Of a stretch of DNA of 64,000 nt, positions 34,742 through 46,689 are shown piece after piece (positions within the stretch are counted from its first letter, which is position 1; each line of letters begins with the position of its first letter). The notes under the pieces were generated by a model. It was not told the DNA's origin, ran no database searches, and saw only the letters and a program-made list of their open reading frames with translations. This DNA comes from Bisporella sp. PMI_857 (lineage: Eukaryota > Ascomycota > Leotiomycetes > Helotiales > Helotiaceae): positions 558,001-622,000 of the forward strand of contig JAJSPD010000014.1 of NCBI GenBank assembly GCA_021307315.1, given 5' to 3'. The translations under genes were made by a program, and so were the position numbers.

Positions 34742-35173
34742 TTACTCGGCACTTGGGGTGGTATGCATCCCCTATACGATAAAGCCTTGACAATTTAACT
34801 TTTTCAGCCTTTTTTTGGTCACTACAACGCCTATTCCTGTTGTATGTACTATACTTATTAGGTGCTTGTGCTTTACCCTATTTTATTTTTATTACGGCGA
34901 TCCTTAATAGTAAAAAGTGCAAAAGTGGAGCAACGCCCGCCCTGGCCCGTGCCCCCCTCATTTCGTCTAGCGCCCTTAAATAAAAGCATCCGGAAATCTT
35001 CCCTTCGCTGTTCTGTTGTTTCTCCTCTCCCCATCTTCGCTCAGATTCTTTTTTCTTCATCTCCCCAACCAGAAAATAAGGATCTTGCATCAGTATTTCT
35101 TTCTTCCTTTCATCAAAAGATACCCATACTTGATACCCCAGAGTTTTATTGTTCCCCCTTTCCCATCACCAAC

Positions 35174-37077
35174 ATGTCTGAAGCCCCCAAGACCACAGAG
35201 CCCGTTGTAGCTCCCACCACAGAGACTCCAGCTGCTGCTGAGCCCACCACCACCGAGGCACCAGCGACCTCTGAGCCAGCAACTGAAGCTCCTGCGGCTA
35301 CCGAGACCGCTGCCACTGAGGAGGCAGCTCCAGCTGTCGAGGAGGCCAAGCCGGTAGAGGAAGGCATCCTTGGCTATAAAGGCCCAGGTCTTCTCAAGTA
35401 AGTTTCCCTTTCCGCAGTTACCTGTGTTTATACGCAAAATCAAATATGCGGACATGTCTATGTGTATCTGAACCTGCTGGATCTTTGTAGAACGGGTGGC
35501 TGTTGATAGCCTCATACTGCGGCTCTTTCCAACTATTCCTTCATTTCTATGCATGGCATGTACTAACCTCGCATTCCAGGGGTCTGATCTTCAGCAAGAA
35601 GTTCTTTTGGTTTGGTTCTGAGCCAGTTGAACAAAAATACCTTTCAAACTATCTCCGTGGTGAGAAGCCTGAGCACGGAAACAGCACCGTAGCATGGGCT
35701 TCCCACACTGGAAAGGGACTGCTTTTCTTCACCAAGAAGGAAGCTGAGAAGGCTACTCCAGCCTCAATCATTAACTTGGTTCGTGCTGCATAAAAAACAC
35801 ATGGAAAGTCGGCTAACTTATATATAGTCCGAAATCTCCGATGTCACCATAGAGGGCACCACCGTCTTCCTTTTCACTGAGGGTACCCACAAGCATCAGT
35901 TTGAGGCCAAGAACGCTGCCGAGCGTGATAACTGGGTTGCACAAATCAAGGCCAAGTCTGCAGAGGCTAAGGAGATCGCTGCCACCATCACCGAGCAGGA
36001 GACATACAAATCTACTTTGGATAAGTTGAAGCCTGCTGTTGCCGCTGTGACGCCAAAGAAGTCCGTTGAAGTCAAGAAAGAGGAGAAGGCTGAGGCGAAG
36101 GAAGATAAGAAGGAAGAGAAGGCCGAGGACAAGGCTGAGGCCAAGGAAGAGAAGAAGGAGGAGAAGGCTGAGGCTAAGGAAGACAAGAAAGCTCGCAAGG
36201 ACCGCAGCGCATCTCGCAAGCGTACATCCATTTTCGGAGGCTTCGGTAAGAAGAAGGAAGAAGAGAAGAAGGAGGAGGAGGCCGTCGAGGCACCAAAGGA
36301 TGAGGCAGCTGCGGCCCCAGCCCCAGCTGTCGAGCCCGTCGCAGGTAAGATCTTCTTCAGTTATGCTTCTCATGATACTAACAATTCTTAGAACCAGTTG
36401 CCGCTGCTGAGCCAGCCTCCACTGAGACTGCTCCTGTTGCTCCAGTCGCCGCCGAGCCAACTCCAGCTGCCGAGGAAGCTAAGGAAACTAAGGTTGAGGA
36501 GCCCAAGCCTGCCACCAAGAAGCGTAACAGCATCTTCGGCACTTTGAAGTCTTTCGGATCTCAACAGAAGGCCAAGAAAGAGGAGGCACCAGTCGTCCCG
36601 GCCAAGGATACACCTGCTGAGCCAGAGCCAGTTAGCGAGACTGCTCCAGTCATCCCAGCTGTCGAGTCCACTGAGCCATTGGCCACAACTGTTGCTTCCC
36701 CAGCCACTGTCCCAGCCGAGACTACGGAACCAGTGAATGGTGAGACCAAGGCTGCCGAGACCCCTGTTGTCAAGTCCGAGAAGCGCAAGAGCTCTCTCCC
36801 ATGGCTGTCTTCCACTAAGAAGGAGAAGCCTGCTACCAGTGACGAAGAGACTGAGAAGCCATTGTCCCCATTCGCCAAGCTCCGTGCTACCGTCAAGGGC
36901 AAGAAGGCCGAGAAAACCGAGAAGCCAGCTGAGGCCACCGAGGCAACTCCCGCCGCTGAGGAGGCTAAGGTCGAGGAACCCAAGGCTGAGGAGCCCAAGA
37001 AGGAGGCGCCAGCTGCTGCTGAGCCTACTCCAGCTGCCGCCCCGGCCACTACTCCCGCCGTCGCTGCCAGCGCATAA
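35174..37077 (+). CDS. PH-domain protein with Lys/Glu- and Ala/Pro-rich tail (Meu6-like)
   Basis: There are four exons: 35174-35397, 35580-35778, 35828-36344 and 36392-37077 (introns 182, 49 and 47 nt), 541 residues. An Ala/Thr/Pro/Glu-rich N terminus precedes one PH-like domain ('GLIFSKKFFWFGSEP', 'YLRGEKPEHGNSTVAWASHT', 'GTTVFLFTEGTHKHQFEAKN', 'RDNWVAQI'). After it come tandem KKEEKAEAKED-type repeats and two or three short basic motifs of the form R-x-S-I-F-G ('RKRTSIFGGFGKKK', 'KKRNSIFGTLKSFG'). The PH domain matches the family named after fission-yeast Meu6. Codons are strongly biased to AAG, GAG, GCC and CCA, which suggests high expression. The repeated S/T-rich basic motifs could be phosphorylated or bind membranes (inference). 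Confidence 0.88.
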
Positions 37078-39803
37078 GCTAGCCTGTCGAATACCCGCGT
37101 TGTGATCTCCTGACATGATGCCATGCTCTTGTCTCCTTGCCGGCCACGGATCTCCTTGAAAATACCCCAAGACTGATGATACCACTCGTTTTGCATTAGT
37201 TTTGGTTGTTTGTTTGTCCTGTTTTGGCTTTTGGTGCTGCGTGCGGTTGCATTTTATGGCGCCGTTTGATACCCTTATACCCAGACTGTCTTTTCGCAAT
37301 CTGCCACTAGGGCAACGTCACACACTTAATAACTAATAAAATCCTCTTTGTTGTCGGCATATTATGACTTTTATTGACCTCTATGAATGTGACATTGATG
37401 CTTTTCTCAAATTTGGTGTTTTTGGATGGTCAAAGTTGACCCTAGCATACTAACTGTTCTGGCTTGCAATTGTTGGCCTGCTTCTCGTTGTGTAGATCAA
37501 GTTCATATTGATTGAATGTTAGCCTTCGTTGATGTGTTTTATGTTTGTCATTAATTGCTGTGCCTCAGTACTACGATGACCAGGATTCTAGGATTGGAAT
37601 CCTTCCGTACCAAGCTGATTCGGACATTTAATCTCGCATATGCATCTGCAGCACTGATGTCGTGCATTCGGTGGGATCCCTCAGGCTAAGTCATAATGCA
37701 GTAAGCGTTAGGTGTGACCCAGTCGTTCAATAATTTTGATCTCCGGACAGATGTAGCTGAGAGTAGAAAGAAAAAGTGTTTTCAGTGCGATATGCTAAGA
37801 TATGTGGGACTGTCTCAGGTTTAGTCTAAAGTATGTGAAGAGTGATGACAGATAGCTTCGTTTCTCGACTTCCGTTTTCCTTTCTGTGCGGAAAGGCGGA
37901 TCGGACTGTTGGTTGGTCCATACTTACGACTTCTTGATCAGGTCAAAATCAGACTCATGAGGATTCAAGAAGGAGGTGACGATTTAAAATGGCATTTTCT
38001 AGATCTTATGATATGTTCACAGTAGCCCGCCAGTGGTATACCATTCCTATGTCTGTATCTATTTCGGCCGACAAAGTCCCCGGATATGTCGAAGTACGGA
38101 TGTCGATTGTTGAATTTATGCCTATAGGATGGGAACAATTGTTCAAAGAGTGAAAGTGGATATTCTCTGTCTCAGTTATTTACAATCCCGTCTAAGCTTA
38201 AGCTATTCAATAGCAGCCATATGATAGTACCCTTCACGCTACCTACGAATCTACATACTTCTATGGTTGTCAGTTTTGCCGGCCCTCGTCGCAGATATTA
38301 GAGCCAACAACGCGTACGCCTCCCAGCTTCAACTTGGCCGAACATTAGACTATTAGAGATGGTAGAACTCTATGATATATTTTCTCTGGGGTCAGAGGCA
38401 CGGCAGTTGCTATAGGAAGGAGTCAAATCGATCTCACATGAAGCTGATGTCCACATATAGCGGTAGCCAGGCCATCCCCCGGGACATATCTTACGAAGGA
38501 TATAGGAGAGTCCACCGACATACGTCTAGCAAAATTTAAAGCTATTGAGACTGGATTAAAGGGGGGTGGCCATGTAGAGGAGCACGTTCAGCTCATGGTA
38601 TGAAGCAAAGCGGAGATGCAAATGTCAGAGAACTGGCACTCGAAGACTCAACAAGCTGTTCATTCGGGAAGGAATGAGCTTTAATTAGAATCGCGGATAA
38701 GTCCTTTAACGATATCTCATCTGGACTTGAAAAGGAGGAGTGTGCCGACTTGATAGTCAGAAGACTCCTTTCCCCGAGGACCCGCCGCATAATCAGTTTC
38801 ACCAATTCATACTGATTCCATCGTTGTACACGACCAGAGCAAATACTTTCCATCGTTAGCAACTGGGCAGCAGGAGCATTTCGATCAAAACTAAGGACAG
38901 TTGTATGCTGTAAGCTGTGGATCGGGAAGATATGTGAATTGTCATGAAGTATGCAATCTCCTTGCAGAGAGCCATGAGTTCTACAACGGCGCCAAGGCAA
39001 AAATACGAGCCAATAGGTTAATTGATATCCTTCCAGCACGAAACGGTTAAAGATTTAATGGAAAGGTCCAAAACGCCACCAATATTGTTCACCGAAGCGG
39101 GCCAGACAAACAATACAGGAATAACACCAAAGGGGTGTGTTGCGAAAGGCGCTCCTGGCATAAGGCAGAACCAGACTGTGGATGCCGGAACAGCGGAGAA
39201 ATAACAAAGAGTATTTCAATTAGAAAATGATTCTACTCGCAAAGCCGAGAAGCTAAGCCGTGCAAAGGGTGGCGCAGGAAATATGTGAGAAGAAACAAGA
39301 TCACGATGGCTAGGCTATGTCAAGATCATGTATACATCTCTGAATCGACCGCGGAATGTTCGGCAGGTACAAGCAAGCATAGCCTCTTGCTGCCTAAGCT
39401 GCTTACCATCCAAACGAGGCCGGCAAGTACGGGACTTAATTCTTGCCTACATATGACAATTTAAACCATCTCAGAGCTCCGGCGGAAATAGTGACAGGAT
39501 TTCTCATTGCAGGGATACTGGTCACCTCCGCATAGTAACGGGCGAACGTGCTTGCTGACGTTAAGTCTGGTAGTCGGCCCACGGCGATGGGATATTCTCA
39601 GGAACCTACGGATCAGCCAAGATTATGGTGCCAAAAAGCATGCTCTAAATAAGGATTTCATAAATTTTCTTGACTAATACCTTATTTTCGCTGGATGAGA
39701 AATGAATTTAATTCATGCTCTGAAATTGAGGCTCAGTAAGTTTCCAATTTCCAAAAATCTCACGGAGTGTTCAATTCTCTGCACAATCACTCCCTAGCAT
39801 TCT
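37078..39803. other. Long intergenic region; one orphan frame
   Basis: About 2.7 kb without a supported gene. A minus-strand frame at 38,593-39,047 (about 150 codons; 'SICSGRVQRWNQYELVKLIM', 'DEISLKDLSAILIKAH') reads somewhat like protein but has no recognised family and no flanking exons, so it may be a relic or chance. The rest is AT-rich. Confidence 0.45.
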
Positions 39804-41230
39804 TCACTCTTTCACATCCTCCCAAACCTTCCCGATGAAATCCTCCAAGTCCCTCTTAAATAGCTCTGGCTGTTCCAATGCAGCAAAATGTCCCCCAGCA
39901 TCATGCTCCCTAAACCACACCAGCTGTCCCGTCGTCTTCACCCAGCTCCGTGGACTGACCGCGATCTCCTTCAGAAATACCGAGTACCCCAGCGGCTTCT
40001 TCACAAAATAGTCAGGGCTCTCATAAACATGCTTGCTATCCTTCAACGTGTGTCTAAGGATAGAGAGCCCGTGCTCGGTAAACCAGTAGAGGGTTACCGA
40101 TTTCAAGATGCTATGCAAGGAGAGCGAGGTATCAGACCAGGCAAGGGACTTCTCGCCGATCCAGGCTAGGAGGGTGAGGAGGGAGGAAGAGAGGACGAGG
40201 CCGATTGTGGCAGGCTTGGTGCGGTATCCCGTTAAGTATGCGGAACCCGTTCTCGGTAACTCAGCATTGCGAGCTACGAACGCTTTCTCCTTCCCGCTGA
40301 TGGTGTCATACGGCACCGAATCCGGCGGGTTGACGGTTATCAAGTTGAGATGGATCGCTTTTAGCTATCTGTCAGAAGTTGCGAGATGACGGGAGGTAGA
40401 CAGGAAGAGGGGGAGGGTCTAACCTTTGTACGCTTCGTGCTCGACAGCCATGATCCGCGCGTTTCGACTGCCGATGTCGCCGCCTTTGGCGATGTATCCT
40501 TTGCCGAAACCCAGATTTACCATTAGTTGGTTGTACATGGCGGGCACTTCCAGGATGTTAACCTCGCGGTGTATGGGCGGCGGTGTAGAGAATCCGTAAC
40601 CTGGCATACCTGGTACGGTCAAATGGTAAGGCAGGGTAGCTGGCCTGTATTCATCTTTCATTAGTTGCAGGAGCGGAAGAAATTCAAGGAAACTGCCTAT
40701 CCTTTAATTAGCGAGTTCCCGTACCTAATAGAGGGGATATACCGGGCCAGCCATGAAGCAGTAGCACTGGAATGGCATCACCTCTCTCTGAAAACAAGCC
40801 GACGAAATGTATCTCGAGGTATTCAACGTTCTCCCCCTTGACCTTAGCCTTGAAGTTGAGGAACGAGTTGATATTAGCTTCAGATTTTCGCCAATCGAAT
40901 CTGTCGTCGCTTTTTCAGCTCAAGATCTGTGTAAAATAAAAACAATATGTACCTATTCAACCATTCATCTTTCGCAGCTGATAGCCACTTGTGACTTATT
41001 CCAAGCTTTCCATCCTCCTGTGCGCTTTCATAGGTTGGCGATGGGATCTTGGCACCTGAGAGCCCGCACGTCGGTGCATCTCCCAAATCACGGCGAGACG
41101 CACCCAAACCGAGCTCTCACATTTCAACAAAGGTCTTGAACTCCTCCAGCTGGCTCTCCGGGATCTCGATATGAAACGGAGCCGGAACTGCCGCGGCGTT
41201 TTTGGGAATGGGGGAATAAGGCTTTGTCAT
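39804..41230 (-). CDS. Epoxide hydrolase (alpha/beta-hydrolase), one junction out of frame
   Basis: The exons are 41230-41121, 41055-40953, 40900-40743, 40696-40424 and 40357-39804. Features of fungal and microsomal-type epoxide hydrolases are clear: N-terminal 'APFHIEIPESQLEEFKTF', 'WLNRFDWRKSEANINSF', the oxyanion motif 'LLLHGWPGSF', the nucleophile Asp in 'IAKGGDIGSRNAR', 'KPATIGLVLSSS', 'AWIGEK', and the catalytic His in 'EHDAGGHFAALEQPE'. It hydrolyses epoxides to diols. With the best donor (gtgaga at 41,120) and acceptor (ctcag at 41,056) the first junction is one base out of frame; the other three are in frame. So either an unusual splice is used or the gene has a one-base lesion. A GTT donor joined at 41,046 would stay in frame but drops about five family-conserved residues. 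Confidence 0.8.
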
Positions 41231-42221
41231 TTTCAACTGGAGGAGAGAATACGCTATGAGATATATTCTTGAAAATAAAAGTTAAAAAAGAAAATTAAAA
41301 ATAGAATGATGAGAGACCGCTCGGGAGACTAGAAACCACTTTTCATATATAGGAGCTGGGTAGGTGAATCCCGTGATATCAATTACAAAAGGGATGCATG
41401 GCGTTTTCCCTCACGTAACCTGTCGGCCCTCGTAACAAACCATGCGGAAAGCGCTATCGGCAACGGGGACGGATATCCGAATATCCAACGCCGGTAATGC
41501 GGATTTACCGCAGGAGACGTCACATAAAAGGCGTAGAACGGGGCCATTAACCTCGCTCGACCGGCGCGCGATGACGGCCGCCGCCGTGGGCAAAACGCCA
41601 AAAAAAAAAAAAAAAAAAAAAACGGCTCACGAACCGCCCACCCCCTCAACCTTGGGACGGTGGATGAAGCGGGGCGGCGGATCCCGCCACGCTCTTCCCG
41701 CTGGATTTGGGTCTCGCGGGTCGAACGGTGCGAGCGCGCGGCGGTATCTTTTATTCATATATAAAACCTCTGGCGAATGGCCGCAACGACGCGGGGTCCC
41801 CTTTGATAATTCTGGGCGGCCGATGACAATGATTCCCCTGATCGTGTCAGGCGTTGGTGATATGTTTTGTGGTTCGCGGTGAAGAAAGAAGGATATCGGG
41901 AGTATTTGAGAGCGGTGCTTGGGCAAGATTTGCTTAATGGTATTTTGAGGCTTGCCAAGGGTTGTTTGGGAAGGCATGGGAAGCACAGGGATTATTCCTC
42001 TAAGCATGTCAGAGGCGGCTGGCCTGGTGTGATGTTAAGAGGTTTTAGCACTGGGTTCATTTGATCATTTTATTTCTAGATGTGCTCCTTGAGGATTATA
42101 AAAATAAGCTCAGGTTTTATTATTTGGAGCTGTTCATGATTTAAATTCAAGCAGCAATCCTCCATGAGACGAACACCTAAAAGATTATGGGGCTAGACAC
42201 TCTCTATGCCTCCAACTTCAA
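41231..42221. other. Intergenic, GC-rich patch with long A-tract
   Basis: This holds the epoxide-hydrolase promoter and the urease 3' flank. Between about 41,400 and 41,760 the sequence is clearly richer in GC and CpG than its surroundings and is interrupted by a run of 23 A at 41,600-41,622. Frames across it have no recognised family. Confidence 0.45.
41600..41622 (+). repeat. Poly-A tract (23 A)
   Basis: An uninterrupted run of 23 A lies inside a GC-rich patch, which might mark a retroposed 3' end, although no element was recognised beside it. Confidence 0.85.
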
Positions 42222-45034
42222 TCAATAAATGAACGCCGCCTGTGTCAAAGGTAGGCTAGTGGCAGCTTCGCATGTCATATGAACGCCATCGGCCTCAACC
42301 CTGTAATTTTCTGGATCGACTTTCATTCTTGGCATCACATCGTTGAATTTCATATCCGTCTTGCCAACATTTCTGCAGTTCTTTACAGCCTCGACTCGGC
42401 TCTTTAGGCCATAAGATGCAATATTGCCACTGCTGATCGAAGATTCGGAAACGAACAAGATTGAAGTCGCAGGTACGAGTGGAGAAAACATTGGACGAGA
42501 GATAATAGGCTGAACGGTAGGAATGGAGGCATTAGGATCACCCTGATATAATGTTAGTGAGGCACAGATGGAAATGGGAGATGCGTACCATTTGAGCATT
42601 AGCAATCAAACCGGTCTTAATCACTGTCGTTGGCTTCGTTCCAAACCAAGCCGGGTCCCAAACCACCAAATCCGCTAACTTGCCGACTTCTATACTTCCG
42701 ATGATATGACTCATGCCTTGAGCGATAGCAGGATTTATCGTGTACTTGCTGACATATCGTTTAACTCTGAAATTATCCGCCCCGGTACCTTCATCTTCTT
42801 TTAGCGTGCCACGCTGTACTTTGTTCTTATGTGCAGTATTCCAGGTCCGCAAGATAACTTCGCCACAGCGACCCATTGCTTGAGAATCAGAAGACATCAT
42901 ACTGATAGCTCCCAGATCATGAAGCACATCTTCGGCGGCAATAGTTTCAGCACGAATACGCGATTCTGCAAAAGCAACATCCTCTGGAATATTCTTCGAA
43001 AGATGATGACAAACCATCAACATATCTAAGTGTTCGTCCAGAGTGTTCCGAGTAAACGGTCTGGTTGGGTTTGTCGAAGATGGGATGACATTTGCGTGCT
43101 CTACAACACTGATAATATCTGGTGCGTGCCCTCCACCTGCCCCTTCAGTGTGGTAGGTATGAATCGTCCTGTTCTTGAATGCTGCGATAGTAGACTCGAC
43201 AAAACCTGACTCATTGAGAGTATCCGTATGGATCAAGCATTGCACATCAAGTTCGTCGCAGACTGTCAGACAAGAATCGATTGCTGAGGGTGTGGTGCCC
43301 CAATCTTCATGAAGTTTGAGCCCACAGGCGCCAGCATTGACTTGTTCACGGAGAGCCACTGGCGAACTATCATTTCCTTTTCCCGTGATACCCAAATTAA
43401 CAGGCAGTGTATCGCATGCTTGGAGCATTTGCCGCATATAATTCTTTCCTGGTGTACATGTTGTTGCGCTTGTTCCAGCACTATGGAAATCAGCCAAATA
43501 AACCCCTTTCACTGTGGAAGAGTGGGGCCTTACCTAGGGCCGGTCCCTCCACCTAGCATGGTTGTAATACCTGAAGATATTCCTTCGTAGACTTGCTGAG
43601 GACATATGAAATGAATGTGGGTGTCAAAACCACCTGTTGTAATAATTTTACCCTCACCAGCTATAACATCGGTACAAGAACCCACAATCATGTTTGGTGT
43701 AACCCCTTTCATGACGTCTGGGTTTCCAGCTTTGCCAATACCGACAATCACACCATCCTTAACCCCAATATCTGCTTTGTATATGCCGCTCCAATCCACA
43801 ATCAAGGCATTGACAATGACCAAATCCAAGGACACCTGGTCTGATACACCAGTAGCCTGCCCCATGCCCTCTCTTAGAGTCTTCCCTCCGCCAAATTTAC
43901 ATTCATCTCCGTAAGACGTCAAGTCCTTTTCTACCTTGATCCATAAATCCGTGAAACCCAATCGTACGATATCACCAACAGTAGGACCAAACATTGTCGC
44001 ATAAGCTGCGCGGTCCATCTCGAATACATCGATATGTGCCGCATCTCCAGCTGGGTCTAGCGCATGCGAGAATCCTGCTTGCTGAAGTTTGCTGACAATC
44101 TCTTCAGCACGAGAAATATCAACTTTTCCTGTCGCTATATGGTTCCCACCCCGAATTATTCTGTTTCCCGCTATCTCCACCAGAGTGACTGTCTTTGTAT
44201 CTCCGGGTTCAAAACGAACAGATGTTCCCGCCGCAATGTCCAATCTGTATCCATACGCTTTGATGCGGTCGAATTCAAGCTGAGGGTTGGTTTCGATGAA
44301 GTGATAATGTGACCCAATCTAGGATATCAGCATTCATTATTTGTTGAATCTCGAGCAACAAACCTGAATTGGCCTGTCTCCCTTGCTCGTAACTTTCAAC
44401 TTGATCCTCTTACGTCCCTCATTCAATACTACTCTACCTTTCACGGCGATAAGAGCTCCTGGCATCTTTGTGGCCTCGTACTCGCTCACCTCCGGTAATA
44501 TGAATATAGAAGGGTCAGGTATTGGAAGAAAACTCCCGTATAACGCTTTCGCTAAATCTCCATCGTCACTACTTATGGGGTGGTGAACCGTAACTAGGTA
44601 TGTGCCAGTTGGAAATGTGCCTTCGACCATGATTTCGTGAAGAGTAGAAGGAACAGATGGCAGGACATGGCGGCGTCCCAGCATTGTTGCCCCAATCGAC
44701 ATAAGGTCCGCAACTGTGTGATTACCATCGCGAATGAGCTTGTGGCCGTCAGCAATGGCTCTTTAAGTCGACTGAAGGTAGGAGACGGGACCTCTTGTAG
44801 GTTATTTGAGATAAGGGCCTGTTCGCAGCGTCAGCTTCTATTAGCAGGTGATTAGATTGTTCCCAAAGGTCATACAACTGCTTCTGAATGATTGAGCTTC
44901 ACACCTCGAGCTAGACGTCTCTGTGCCAAAAGACCTGCCTGGCTGATCAAGAGCTTGTCTATCTTTTGATAAGGTCAGCGTATGTGATTGAAAAGGCATT
45001 GATGCAGACTAACTTCTTTGGGAATCAAATGCAT
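42222..45034 (-). CDS. Urease (gamma-beta-alpha fused, nickel-dependent)
   Basis: There are seven exons: 45034-45014, 44962-44876, 44818-44792, 44738-44364, 44318-43534, 43480-42589 and 42542-42222, 835 residues, the normal fungal length. Exons 1 and 3 are only 21 and 27 nt; the third intron (44,791-44,739) joins 'NNLQE' to '[13 protein letters not shown]'. The gamma part starts 'MHLIPKE', the beta part carries '[11 protein letters not shown]', and the alpha part carries the nickel ligands '[11 protein letters not shown]', the carbamylated Lys in '[12 protein letters not shown]', the His-rich '[15 protein letters not shown]', the flap Cys/His 'MVCHHL' and the Asp in '[12 protein letters not shown]'. 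It hydrolyses urea to ammonia and carbamate in the cytosol and needs UreD/F/G accessory proteins encoded elsewhere. All catalytic residues are present, so it should be active. Confidence 0.95.
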
Positions 45035-45623
45035 CTTGAACAGTGTTCTAGCCCAATACGATGTACTTCAGCATAAGCTAATATTGCTTCATCGAGGGCT
45101 GTTGTTCCCCTTTGAAGTATTTATCAAGATAAGCAGACCCCGCAATCACGCTGCAGACCCACGTTTCTTGGCATAGAGTTCATCCAAGTCACCCAAGAGT
45201 GCCAATAATGCTTTGAAATAAATGAATCATCTCACGGCTCTTTTTCTCCGTTGTACGCACAAAAATATCCGCATCACTAAGGCTCCATGGTGCTAAATTA
45301 TGGCTACTTTGTATATACTAAATATGTACCCCAAGAATCATTTACCCAATACCTCAATGGCCTCAAGCCAGCCTCCCAATTTATATAGACCATCCATCCA
45401 CCCATCCTCTACCATAACATAATATATGCAAACCCAATGCTGTAGCCGATACTCCAGAAGTCATAATACAGTTATCATCCATCCCGAAACAAATCCGCCT
45501 AACTCCTATGTATCCAGTATGCGAAATCAACCATGAGTACCTTCAACCTCGACATCCACTCGAACCACCTTTAAGTTATGCCAGGGAAGATTTTTTCAAA
45601 TATCCTGCGCCCTAGATTGAATA
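45035..45623. promoter_or_regulatory. Urease promoter region
   Basis: This 589-base gap lies upstream of urease and downstream of the PA-TM gene, which runs on the same strand. I looked here for a lost RING domain of the PA-TM gene and found none. No single regulatory motif can be assigned with confidence. Confidence 0.4.
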
Positions 45624-46689
45624 TTAGGAAATATTGTCATAATACGGTACACTATTATGGGAAGACATACGATGTGACTGCGACAAATCTGGAGGTGCTA
45701 TGTATGTAGCCTCAATATGATGTGTTTTAATGTCCACTGGGCAGGCATGAGAATTGTTGACCTCGGTTCTTTTTACCAATAATCTTCTTCGAGATCGTTG
45801 CCTTACATGCATGGTCGCAGATGCAATGCCCAACAGTCCGAAGAGGATAGCTAGGAACGCCAGCACAAATATCCACATAGGAAGTATTCCCATATCTTGT
45901 TGAACCCGTATTTGTGTGTACAGGCGAACATAATCTCGCGGGTCAACGCCTGACATTGCAGAGATAGCATGGCCATTGGGCACGGATGTCATGTTCCCAG
46001 AGTACAGGCTCAATTGGTACATCAATTGACTTCCCGTATCTGATGGAATAGCATATACAGGGTACGAATTAGCAGCTTTCCATGAGCCATCGTCTTCCAG
46101 ATTCCACACGGGAGAATCTTTGGGAGGAGGTTGAATTGTCGTGTTATCAGGGAGGTAAAATAGAAATGCTCGAACTGGATTTGACCTCGCAGCTTTCATG
46201 TATGAAAGGGTGCAATCCATGTTAATCCATGGAGCCAGAGCTACTAATTTGAAGTCTGATGCTGGCAAGTTGGCCTGTCGTGTGACATTTTGTGGAAAGT
46301 AAGTTTGAGATAGATTGTAGCAAGCATCGTTCCTATTGAGATCTGGAACGTACAGAAAGCCATCAATTTGGCCATCTAATGCGGTGTTATGTGCAGATAG
46401 TGTTTGAAGTTCATCATGCTCAAGCCTCTGGGTGAATGAGATGTCGGGCTGTATACATATGATTAGCTAGTTTGAAGATTATGAAATATGCCTGACGCAC
46501 ACGTAGCTGTAGCACCTTCCTCGACTGTATATCCGAAGCAATATTACCCCATTCAATATTTGGGAAGATAAGCCTAAGATAAGTCATGTCAGCAATATAT
46601 GAATGCCTACTGTCTTGTGGCCTTCTCCACAGCATTGCTTGCGCAGGCAACGCGTACATGGATCGGTACCATGATAGACAGAGGTACAC
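45624..46689 (-). CDS. PA-TM membrane protein lacking a RING domain
   Basis: The main exon is 46448-45624, preceded by at least one exon ending at 46,501 (intron 52 nt). Starting at the first Met (46,689) gives 337 residues, but the N terminus is uncertain because no signal peptide is visible. The luminal part is typical of fungal protease-associated-domain E3 ligases: 'GFLYVPDLNRNDACYN', 'VALAPWINMDCTLSYMKAA', 'RAFLFYLPDN', 'YPVYAI' and 'SLYSGNMTSVPNG'. One membrane helix follows ('MWIFVLAFLAILFGLLGIAS') and then a short basic tail. Family members continue with a juxtamembrane motif and a C3H2C3 RING; here the protein ends about 60 residues after the helix and no RING is present downstream. 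It may be a RING-less receptor or sorting protein, or a truncated paralogue. Confidence 0.7.

Larger units (their letters stand above)
33079..35173. other. Intergenic with simple repeats; PH-protein promoter at right end
   Basis: This 2.1 kb stretch has no supported gene. It includes a 'cgctacag' pair near 33,640-33,665, a G12 tract at 34,640-34,651 and an AAT/ATA-rich microsatellite at about 34,690-34,740. A pyrimidine-rich leader (about 34,990-35,170) before the ATG at 35,174 is typical of a strongly expressed fungal gene. Confidence 0.5.

Noticed and set aside
35813..37299. Minus-strand frames of 111-303 codons, very rich in Leu, Ser and Gly
   Set aside because: They are antisense to the low-complexity PH-domain gene; repetitive codons keep the opposite strand open.
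44739..44818. Urease as a pseudogene because of an apparent frameshift near 44,780
   Set aside because: A 53-nt intron from 44,791 to 44,739 restores the conserved LQE-LIRDG junction, so the gene is intact.
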